Positions 17,173-24,214 of a stretch of 64,000 nt of DNA are shown here, one piece after another. Below the pieces are notes generated by a model. It saw only the letters and a list, made by a program, of their open reading frames with translations. It was not told where the DNA came from and did no database searches. The DNA comes from [Clostridium] fimetarium (GTDB lineage: Bacteria > Bacillota > Clostridia > Lachnospirales > Lachnospiraceae). The translations under genes and the position numbers were made by a program. The DNA lies in contig NZ_FOJI01000010.1 of NCBI RefSeq assembly GCF_900111235.1, positions 1-64,000 of the forward strand, given 5' to 3'. How positions within the stretch are numbered: position 1 is the first letter of the stretch; every line of letters starts with the position of its first letter.

Positions 17173-18207
17173 TTATTTAACTTTATATTCCATAGCTACG
17201 GCCGGGTCTAACCGTACCTTTTCCAAATAAATCTCGAATGATTTTTCGCTAGAACTTTCATTCAATGCTACCTTATTTAAGTCTGCAGGATGGCTAGTTG
17301 AAATGTCATGTACAAAATAATAATATCCTGTATAGATACTGCCATTTTCATTTTCAAAGATGATAATACTGTCTTTATCGGTCTTGAAAAACTTTTGCAC
17401 ATAAATGTGATAGTTGCCGGGCGCTAAATTATGACTTTCGTCCCCATAAAAATCATTCATATCCATATACAATCGAATGGCACTTTTGGCGTTCTCTTTC
17501 CATTCATCATCTATTGTTTCGTATACTGGTTTTTTAATCTCTTCTATGCGCATCCTGTAACTGCCAAGATGAATCAACTCATTACCACTAAAGCTGTATG
17601 TTTCTCTCTGTGGCCAATGCCCCTGATAGCTGAAATCAGATCGCAAGCCCCATTCTGTAATATCAATTCCATATTCATATAGTTGAGGGGTTCCCTCAGA
17701 TGATAACGGGTATTGCATATTGGTTATTACAAGATAGATTTTAGGAGAAAAAACAAAGGCTTCCAAACCGCTTTTAGAATTGGGTTCATAATACAATTCA
17801 TATTGCAAATCTTTTTTTAGGATGATGTTTTTATTGGATGTGAGATAACTGCTTGTATCATCATTTCCGTGATAATACAAAACGCTATTAAATGTATCCT
17901 TGATCCCTGCGTTGATTTCATCAATCGGAAATGAAATATCTTCTTTAAATCCTATTATTAGTAAAACACTCATTTCGCACACATAGATAATAACAAGACT
18001 AATAAAAAAATATATTATAATAGTGGTTATATTTGTAATTAAGTCTCGAAAGATATAATTATGTAAAATAGACGCTATAAGTGCCGAAGTACCAATCATA
18101 AAACCAGAATAAAACGGTATTTTATGAGTTAAGCGCTTTCCGCACTTCTTACATACTGGCGTTTCATCAAAAATATTTTCAGGTTTATGTTTACATTTGT
18201 TACTCAT
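17173..18207 (-). CDS. Chimeric membrane protein: zinc-ribbon/two-TM N-terminus fused to a copy of the neighbouring lipoprotein domain
   Basis: A 344-residue protein. Residues 1-95 contain a CxxC zinc-ribbon-like segment (CKHKPENIFDETPVCKKCGK) and two transmembrane helices (about 31-50 and 57-85). From about residue 97 on (PIDEINAGIKDTFNSVLYY) it is nearly identical to the outer domain of the lipoprotein at 18381-19280. The abrupt switch from unrelated to near-identical sequence marks a recombination joint in which an outer domain has been grafted onto another anchor. ATG start behind AAGGAGGAAG. Both proteins probably display the same domain outside the membrane. The function is unknown; position suggests immunity. 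Confidence 0.6.
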   Translation of the reverse strand: MSNKCKHKPENIFDETPVCKKCGKRLTHKIPFYSGFMIGTSALIASILHNYIFRDLITNITTIIIYFFISLVIIYVCEMSVLLIIGFKEDISFPIDEINAGIKDTFNSVLYYHGNDDTSSYLTSNKNIILKKDLQYELYYEPNSKSGLEAFVFSPKIYLVITNMQYPLSSEGTPQLYEYGIDITEWGLRSDFSYQGHWPQRETYSFSGNELIHLGSYRMRIEEIKKPVYETIDDEWKENAKSAIRLYMDMNDFYGDESHNLAPGNYHIYVQKFFKTDKDSIIIFENENGSIYTGYYYFVHDISTSHPADLNKVALNESSSEKSFEIYLEKVRLDPAVAMEYKVK

Positions 18208-18228
18208 AATACTTCCTCCTTGTATTAT

Positions 18229-18350
18229 TTAACGGCGCCACCATACTAAATATTCATGATAACTGCCATCTGGATCAATTGTTATGTTATATTCGCATCC
18301 GGCAGAAGGAGTCATATTTTCAAAATAGTATCTAGACACTACCGACAATC
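18229..18350 (-). pseudogene. Remnant coding end (putative toxin C-terminus)
   Basis: An open frame with no ATG ends in ...CEYNITIDPDGSYHEYLVW then WRR and a stop, 22 bases before the chimeric gene. The composition is protein-like and matches no neighbour. It is most easily read as the 3' tip of a lost toxin gene. Confidence 0.4.
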
Positions 18351-18380
18351 ATTGCCGTTCCGCTTTGCTGTTTTATAATT

Positions 18381-19280
18381 TTATTTAACTGTATATACCA
18401 TGGCTAGGGCCGAGTCTAACTTCACCTTTTCCAAATAAGTCTCGAATGATTTATCATATGAAATATCATACAATGCCACCTTGTTTAAGTCGGCAGGATG
18501 GCTGGCTGAAATGTCATGTACAAAATAATAAAATCCAGTATAGATACTGCCATTTTCATTTTCAAAGATGATGATACTGTCTTTATCGGTCTTGAAAAAA
18601 TTTTGCACATAAATGTGATAGTTGCCCGGCGCTAAATTATAGCTTTTGTCTCCATAAAAATTATTCATATCCATATACAATCGGATTGCACTTTTGGCGT
18701 TCTCTTTCCATTCATCAATCATTGTTTCGTATGTTGGTTTTTTAATCTCTTCTATACGCATAGTGTAACTGCCAAGATAAACCAACTCTTTACCACTAAA
18801 GCTGTATGTTTCTTTCTGTGTCCCATACCCTTGATAGTAAAAATCAGATCTCAAGCCCCCTTCTGTAATATCAATTCCAAATTCATATAGTTGAGGGGAG
18901 CCCTCAGATGATAATGGATGTTGCATATTGGTTATTGCAAGATAGATTTTAGGGGGGGAAACAAAGCTTTTCAACCCACTATTTGAATTTGGTTCAAAAT
19001 ACAATTCATAATTCAAATCTTTATTTAGAATAATGTTTTTATTTGATGTGAGATAACTGCTTGTATCATCATTTCCGTGATAATACAAAACGCTGTTAAA
19101 TGTATCCTTAATCCCTGCGTTGATTTCATCAATCGAAATTGATTTTCCATTTACGGTCACGGTTACGGGACTATCAGAGGAATTTAGTGTTTCATCCTTT
19201 GTTGTTCCGTTAAAATTTTGGCAACCGCATAGAAGGATTATTGTAAACACAAGCATTAATAAAATTTTTATATAGCGCAT
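18381..19280 (-). CDS. Lipoprotein, unknown outer domain (duplicated in 17173-18207)
   Basis: A 299-residue lipoprotein. The signal peptide ends in LLCGC, followed by a Ser/Thr linker and an outer domain of about 245 residues with no recognised family. That domain is shared at very high identity with the C-terminal part of the adjacent chimeric gene. Start at the ATG after GGAGGAAAAA; a longer open frame adds 17 residues without a ribosome-binding site. An island gene and putative immunity lipoprotein by context. Confidence 0.6.
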   Translation of the reverse strand: MRYIKILLMLVFTIILLCGCQNFNGTTKDETLNSSDSPVTVTVNGKSISIDEINAGIKDTFNSVLYYHGNDDTSSYLTSNKNIILNKDLNYELYFEPNSNSGLKSFVSPPKIYLAITNMQHPLSSEGSPQLYEFGIDITEGGLRSDFYYQGYGTQKETYSFSGKELVYLGSYTMRIEEIKKPTYETMIDEWKENAKSAIRLYMDMNNFYGDKSYNLAPGNYHIYVQNFFKTDKDSIIIFENENGSIYTGFYYFVHDISASHPADLNKVALYDISYDKSFETYLEKVKLDSALAMVYTVK

Positions 19281-19398
19281 TTTTTCCTCCTCTCTAATTA
19301 TATTCCAACCAGTTATTAAATTATTAATCAATCATATAACTGATTAGAGATTCACCATTAACGGTCTTTCGGCTCTAACTTGTGAAATTGTTAATGGT

Positions 19399-19617
19399 TT
19401 ATTTTACTGAAATAACGAATAATAAAGTTGGTACATCGCTTAACATTAAGATGTATATATATTCAAAAGAAATGATGGAACAGGATTCAAAGAATCCCAC
19501 CCCAACTTTTTGTACAGTATAAGAGTAGACGATTACATGCTTTATAACTTCTAACAGTTCTGCTCTTGCATCTTCAGCTGAATTTAACAACTGAGAAGTT
19601 GCCCTTATTAGATACAT
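19399..19617 (-). pseudogene. Short open frame, doubtful (possible decayed gene end)
   Basis: A 72-codon open frame between two lipoprotein genes. The first half (NSAEDARAELLEVIKHVIV) looks protein-like; the second half is hydrophobic and unlike a folded domain. No homologue recognised and no convincing ribosome-binding site. It could be a remnant or chance. Confidence 0.2.
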
Positions 19618-19647
19618 TTATCAGATGCGACTGGATAGGGTACTTGG

Positions 19648-20163
19648 TCAATCTTTATCTATTTTATATCGTGCACCATCAAATTCCAGTTTAAAGTACT
19701 TAATATCTCCTGGCTTTCTTATTTCAATATCATAAAAACCATTTGATCTAGCCTTAAGAATTGCCACACTTGTATCTTTTTCTGGAATGTTATCTTGTGT
19801 ATATAATGGGATAACTGAAAATGGAGAAGCATTCATAAATGTTCCATTTGATTTTCTTATCAAAATATCAAATGTATCGCCTTGAGAACCACTATATAGT
19901 GACGATCTAATTATAACTATCTTATCTACAAGCCCATCATCATTTAAATCAATATCATAATACCATATCTTAATCGACTTTGAATTTGTTACATTGTTTA
20001 CATCATCTATATCCTGCTTATAATAGATTAAGATATCACTATTTTCGAGTCCATCTTGCATTTTGGGTAAAATATTTTTATCAACACTTTCATTATTAGA
20101 AGCGCAACTTGTCAAAATCAAACAAACAATCACAACAAAACAAAACTTCCTTAATTTTTTCAA
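19648..20163 (-). CDS. Lipoprotein, unknown (putative immunity)
   Basis: A 171-residue lipoprotein with signal peptide and lipobox LILTSC, then an outer domain with an EF-hand-like segment (DIDLNDDGLVDKIVII) as in VCBS/FG-GAP proteins. The start chosen is a TTG eight bases after GGAGG. Earlier in-frame ATG codons would add a non-signal stretch that belongs to a decayed upstream sequence. The calcium-motif style is shared with the proteins at 14020 and 22371, though overall sequence is not. Position suggests an extracytoplasmic immunity protein. Confidence 0.55.
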   Translation of the reverse strand: MKKLRKFCFVVIVCLILTSCASNNESVDKNILPKMQDGLENSDILIYYKQDIDDVNNVTNSKSIKIWYYDIDLNDDGLVDKIVIIRSSLYSGSQGDTFDILIRKSNGTFMNASPFSVIPLYTQDNIPEKDTSVAILKARSNGFYDIEIRKPGDIKYFKLEFDGARYKIDKD

Positions 20164-20345
20164 GTGAATAACCTCCATAACGTAACATATAATCATATGG
20201 TGGCGTACCATTGCCATCAATACACTAGTCAAGTCTCCATTTTTAAAAGCTTTTAAAGTGCCACCAATGTCCACCAAATGTGTTCTTAACAAAGAGTCCC
20301 TTTGATATCTGTTGGAAATTTGAGTTAACAAATGAATCTGGAACC
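20164..20345 (-). pseudogene. Frameshifted remnant of a coding sequence before the lipoprotein gene
   Basis: Protein-like text is spread over more than one frame: FGGHWWHF in one, FKNGDLTSV in the next, IDGNGTPPYDYMLRYGGYSL in another. Joined, these read as a continuous soluble C-terminal segment. This indicates a decayed gene with frameshifts, probably a toxin end like the others in the island. Confidence 0.4.
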
Positions 20346-20387
20346 ATCTAATGATGACTCCGGGAGTGGAATTAGCTTAACAGATAT

Positions 20388-20849
20388 TTAAAAATCAAAT
20401 GTTTTGTATATATCATTTTCATCGGTTATATATTTTATATCACTGCAGCCCATCATAACTACACTTTTCTTAATAAGCTCTATATCATTTATACTTTTAC
20501 AGTATATGTCAACAAATATACTATCACACACTAATACTACTATCTGACAATTTATATTACTTAAATACTCATTATAATTATTTATAACATGTGGTGAATA
20601 TCCATCAGTAAAACCAATTAAATTCAAAAATATAATATAATGCGGTTCATTCATTATTTTAGTCAATAAACTTGCTCCATTCAAAATATGCTCAACAAAA
20701 AAATTACCAGTTATTTTAGTTTCAGTATTATATTGATAAACTTCATCTTCATCAATAAACCATTGTAAATCATTAAAATCTAAATTTGATAAAATTGGAT
20801 ACAAATAATTATCAAGACCGTTGTTTACTTTAAATGAAATCCCTCTCAT
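20388..20849 (-). CDS. DUF2691-like cytoplasmic protein (putative immunity)
   Basis: A 153-residue soluble protein beginning MRGISFKVNNGLDNYLYPIL. The N-terminus resembles the DUF2691 family of Bacillus and clostridia, whose function is not established; the match is from memory and moderate. No signal peptide or membrane segment, so it differs from its envelope neighbours. ATG start. The bases just upstream (ATAAGAAAGTAGG) are shared with the leader of the membrane gene at 15002, which suggests a common junction or ribosome-binding region in the array. Confidence 0.5.
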   Translation of the reverse strand: MRGISFKVNNGLDNYLYPILSNLDFNDLQWFIDEDEVYQYNTETKITGNFFVEHILNGASLLTKIMNEPHYIIFLNLIGFTDGYSPHVINNYNEYLSNINCQIVVLVCDSIFVDIYCKSINDIELIKKSVVMMGCSDIKYITDENDIYKTFDF

Positions 20850-20908
20850 TTTGACCTACTTTCTTATGGAACCACAGTATCTGTCTTAGTGAAGCTTTGA
20901 TTCGAAAG

Positions 20909-21622
20909 TTATTTTACAATATTTTTTTTTTTAAATTCCTTAATAATACCAACAACAACTATTATGATAAATATTATTATACCAACTAATATTACTAAGA
21001 TTTTTGCTCCGTAACTATCATTTACGTTATAGAGCATTGTTTTTATTCCATTCTCATCTGTCTTTATAAGTTGCGAGTATGACGGTAAGACAATATTTAA
21101 TATTCCTAAATCATTCTTTATCTCGTATTCATTTTTTCCGACTATACGTTTTTTTTCAAAAACAGTATGGTTCCAATATGTGTTATTTTCAGTAGAATTG
21201 GAAATCATTTTTAATTCCAAGCAAGTAGCGCTGCTATTGAATAAAGCAGCAACATCACTTCTTACAAAATATATAAGGATATTTCCACCATCCCACTCAA
21301 CACCAAAACTGCCACTGCTTTCGAAGGAATACCCGTATATAAATTCACCATCCGGATTATACACACATATTGTTTTATGAGAATCATCATCAAAGCCAAG
21401 CGCTATTAATCCATCATTATTAACATCAAAGCAAACAATTGGGTTCGTTTTTACATATGAATGTAATGAAATAATGTTAATATTTGACTTGAACAATTTC
21501 TGCTTTTCTGAATTCATACTCTCTGTTGTAAAACCTGTAGTCATAGCTGATGTTTTTAATCCACTACCTAAGGCAAATACGAAAAATAATAAAGTAATCG
21601 TCACTGTTTTTTTTACATTCAT
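20909..21622 (-). CDS. Membrane-anchored outer-face protein, unknown (putative immunity)
   Basis: A 237-residue protein with an N-terminal signal/anchor (about 6-25), an outer domain, and a second transmembrane helix near the C-terminus (about 205-227) followed by a short basic tail. The outer part contains segments typical of beta-propeller-like repeats (CVYNPDGEFIYGYSF). ATG start behind GGAGGAG. It follows another remnant coding end by 18 bases. Family not recognised. Confidence 0.5.
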   Translation of the reverse strand: MNVKKTVTITLLFFVFALGSGLKTSAMTTGFTTESMNSEKQKLFKSNINIISLHSYVKTNPIVCFDVNNDGLIALGFDDDSHKTICVYNPDGEFIYGYSFESSGSFGVEWDGGNILIYFVRSDVAALFNSSATCLELKMISNSTENNTYWNHTVFEKKRIVGKNEYEIKNDLGILNIVLPSYSQLIKTDENGIKTMLYNVNDSYGAKILVILVGIIIFIIIVVVGIIKEFKKKNIVK

Positions 21623-21640
21623 ATCTACTCCTCCATATCT

Positions 21641-21772
21641 TTAATCTGGCAAGTTATATGTATATGTTGGATCAACTCCATATATATTATTACCAGAATA
21701 ATATCCATAACCGCCACCTGTTAATTCTATCCCTTCCCAGTATAGCCCTATAATTATTGATAATATTTGGCA
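21641..21772 (-). pseudogene. Remnant coding end (putative toxin C-terminus)
   Basis: A startless open frame of 43 codons ends ELTGGGYGYYSGNNIYGVDP and then TYTYNLPD-stop, 18 bases before the next gene. The Gly/Tyr/Asn-rich composition looks like a secreted C-terminal segment and is unlike the flanking noncoding DNA. Confidence 0.4.
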
Positions 21773-21939
21773 TTAAAACCGAAATTCACTTTTCGCTCTA
21801 TTACAATGGCCGAATATGTAAATTTTATAATGCAATAGTGCTGAATATATTAGATCTAATAATAGGATAATTATTTATTTTTTATTTTTTTTAAATAAGT
21901 TATCCTTATTCTTAAAACCAACCCAACAATAAGTAAGCA

Positions 21940-22050
21940 TCATAGAATCTCCTGTTCATACTTAAGTTTTAAATAAAAATACATAATAGACGTAAATATA
22001 AAAATTAATATAAAATATATAATAAATATAATTTCTAGTTTTTTTATCAT
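21940..22050 (-). CDS. Possible 36-residue single-helix membrane peptide
   Basis: ATG start behind AAGAGGAA, then MIKKLEIIFIIYFILIFIF and a charged C-terminus (KLKYEQEIL). It has the size and shape of a small membrane peptide. It lies between an Rhs core remnant and a decayed toxin end in otherwise gene-poor DNA (21640-22370). It could be real or a fragment of a larger immunity protein. Confidence 0.3.
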   Translation of the reverse strand: MIKKLEIIFIIYFILIFIFTSIMYFYLKLKYEQEIL

Positions 22051-22101
22051 AATTCCTCTTTTCAATATGTTATTACATATGGATATGAACCAAATTGTGA
22101 A

Positions 22102-22149
22102 CTAATAATACCTAGAATTAAGATAATACAGTCCACTCTCGAATGGATT
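22102..22149 (-). pseudogene. Rhs core remnant
   Basis: A short reading frame encodes NPFESGLYYLNSRYY then a stop. This matches the Rhs/YD-repeat core-end consensus (ESGLYYLNSRYY) and the intact core tip at about 23860. A second frame continues protein-like for about 15 residues (SSQFGSYPYVITY). It shows that a second Rhs tip was once here. Confidence 0.65.
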
Positions 22150-22370
22150 TTACAAATTTACATATTAGGATGACTTCTAACCCAAAACATAATAACAGCA
22201 TCCCAAACTGAAAAAATGAAGCTGCTTTTAAACCGATAATTTTTTGTAATATTGTTCTGATAAAATGTTTTATAGAGAGGTTTGACTCCCCCATAAATGG
22301 CTCAATTGAATCCTACCTCGCCACTTTCCAGGTTAAATTCTACCTACTAGAAATCATTCCTACATAAGCG

Positions 22371-23105
22371 CTAGTTATTTAGTGGTATAAATTCAATTCC
22401 AGAATTTTTGGTTATATCACAAGCAGTAGTATCAGAGAGAATAGGATATTTTATTAGAAATTCTTCCATTTCCAATTGACTGATGTTATACTTTTCTCTG
22501 TCAATTATTTTGTAAAAACCATCTTCACATCCAAATTGCAATAATGGCAAAAGTTCACTGCCATCTTGTGAAATCTGCAGTATTTCATACTCCCAGTAAT
22601 CAACTCCACCAGTGCTTTCCGTATATAATAGATTCGAATTATTTAAAGCGCATCTATGCCTTGGCCAAAATGAATCCAATAACTTCGGTTTTCCGTCTAC
22701 CGTTGAGAAAATAGCTAGCATTGTGTAATCTTTCATAAGCAAAATCAACTCAGGATTACTATCTCTATTTAAGTCTTTCAGTGCATATCCAAAGGATTCT
22801 TTGTTCATTGCAAAATTCCGATAAGAACCAATCTCACTCCTCATGCTGAACCAAATATGATTAAGATCATCATCATTTATTTCATTATTAAAATCACTCT
22901 TCATATTATTAGTCAAATCATCCGCAAACTTCTGGTATTCTTTTATTATAGACATGTATTGTATAGCCACATCAGAATTAACAGAGGCATCAGAAGATAT
23001 TTCTGTACTGACTTTGGAGTTATTTCCACATCCCAATGAAGATGTAAGAATAACTATTAAAATCATATTAACTAACATAATCTTAATATTTTTTTTTGTA
23101 ATCAT
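22371..23105 (-). CDS. Lipoprotein, putative immunity protein for the adjacent Rhs-lysozyme tip
   Basis: A 244-residue lipoprotein with a signal peptide ending LTSSLGC. Its outer domain is homologous to that of the protein at 14020, including YALKDLNRDSNPELILLMKD, DGKPKLLDSFWP and KYNISQLEMEEF. ATG start behind GAGGTGA, only 15 bases after the toxin-tip stop, so the two are probably cotranscribed. An envelope-anchored protein beside a peptidoglycan-hydrolase toxin is what would be expected of an immunity factor acting outside the membrane. The function is inferred from arrangement and from the duplicated pairing at 14.0-15.0 kb. Confidence 0.65.
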   Translation of the reverse strand: MITKKNIKIMLVNMILIVILTSSLGCGNNSKVSTEISSDASVNSDVAIQYMSIIKEYQKFADDLTNNMKSDFNNEINDDDLNHIWFSMRSEIGSYRNFAMNKESFGYALKDLNRDSNPELILLMKDYTMLAIFSTVDGKPKLLDSFWPRHRCALNNSNLLYTESTGGVDYWEYEILQISQDGSELLPLLQFGCEDGFYKIIDREKYNISQLEMEEFLIKYPILSDTTACDITKNSGIEFIPLNN

Positions 23106-23120
23106 ATCATTTTCACCTCA

Positions 23121-23934
23121 TTAATTAAAATAGTTTGACCAATAATTGGCTGAATTAATACGCCTATCAGTGTGCGGAGTTCCTGCTCTCTCATATGACC
23201 ATAGAAATACTTGAGTTAAATAATCAATTGACTCATTAGAGGAAATAAAATTAGTATATGGCATATAATAATCCTTATAATTAGGATATGGAAACCAACA
23301 CCCAGCACCTGGTTGCATAGTTATTAAGAGAAATTTTACTTGTCCCATTAAACTATCTGCCGAATAACCATTTTCCACAGCCCAATCGAGGTATTGAGAC
23401 TCCGGGTCCCATTGAACTAAGCCATATCCACCTCCATCAGGTTGGTGCATTCCAGGATTTATCGTTCTAGATTCCACATTCATATTTCCAAGTACTGCGC
23501 AAATAGCATTTGTTGACCACCCTTCACCAGAGAGATGATTATACACTATTGTGGCATTTTCATGCATTTGTTCACCTGTGAGATCTCCACTACTGGAATT
23601 TCCTACTGAAGATGATGATTCCTCTATTGCTTGAGGATGGTCTGAATATGGTGGTTGTGTTTGTGTTATTGGGGCTGGTACACCCCATTGTTTATTTAAA
23701 CTTCTTATATTTTCATATAGATTACCACTTGGATCTGCATTATTTACTGGATTATTCCCACAATATGCAAACATGTTATTACCTAAAAGCCCCTGTCCAG
23801 TAGAAACTAATCCATCCGCATTTATAAATCTTCCCCATTCAGGATTGTAATAACGGCTACCTACATAGAACAGTCCACTCTCATTATCGCAGTAATAACC
23901 TCTATATCTAAATTGACACGGTTTTTACAGCAAA
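23121..23934 (-). CDS. Orphan Rhs toxin tip: Rhs core end plus phage tail-lysozyme domain
   Basis: The open frame from 23934 lacks a normal start before an ATG at 23774. It first encodes the end of an Rhs/YD core (GLFYVGSRYYNPEWGRFINA, then NNMFAYCGNNPVNNADPSG). It then encodes a variable C-terminus of about 190 residues. That part matches the phage tail-lysozyme family: AICAVLGNMNVESRTINPGM with the likely catalytic Glu, then GYGLVQWDP. It ends YERAGTPHTDRR...YWSNYFN. The several-hundred-residue YD-repeat body and secretion signal are absent, so this is a displaced (orphan) toxin tip, not a complete toxin. It may serve as a silent cassette for recombination with an Rhs gene elsewhere. TTGACT and TAATAT spaced 18 bases apart lie just upstream. 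Confidence 0.75.
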
Positions 23935-23990
23935 TAACCCCTCTCCCTTAAACTATTAAATCATCCAATTTGCCTACGCTATTATGGTAT

Positions 23991-24020
23991 ATATTACCAT
24001 GTATTGAGAGTTTTAGTCAA
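23991..24020 (-). promoter_or_regulatory. Possible promoter upstream of the orphan Rhs tip
   Basis: On the minus strand TTGACT and TAATAT are separated by 18 bases, about 60 bases before the Rhs tip reading frame. GGAGAGGGG follows. Moderate match only. Confidence 0.35.
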
Positions 24021-24214
24021 TCTACTGTATCTTATAATTAGACCTAATAATTCATCCTTTTTCACTACCTTTTTATGATTATGAACTTTATCTTACAAAC
24101 AAATTTCTTACTAGTTTTATATATTCTGTTATCAGATTACTATAAACACTTCTAGCAACAACTATCTTAAATCATCCCTATTTACCACCACCATCAGTGT
24201 ATTCAATATCATAA

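Noticed and set aside
22300-22370. Possible insertion-sequence end before the lipoprotein at 22371
   Set aside because: Two similar short phrases (GTAGAATTTAAC and GTAGGATTCAAT) give an IS-like look, but there is no transposase, no clear terminal inverted repeat and no target duplication.
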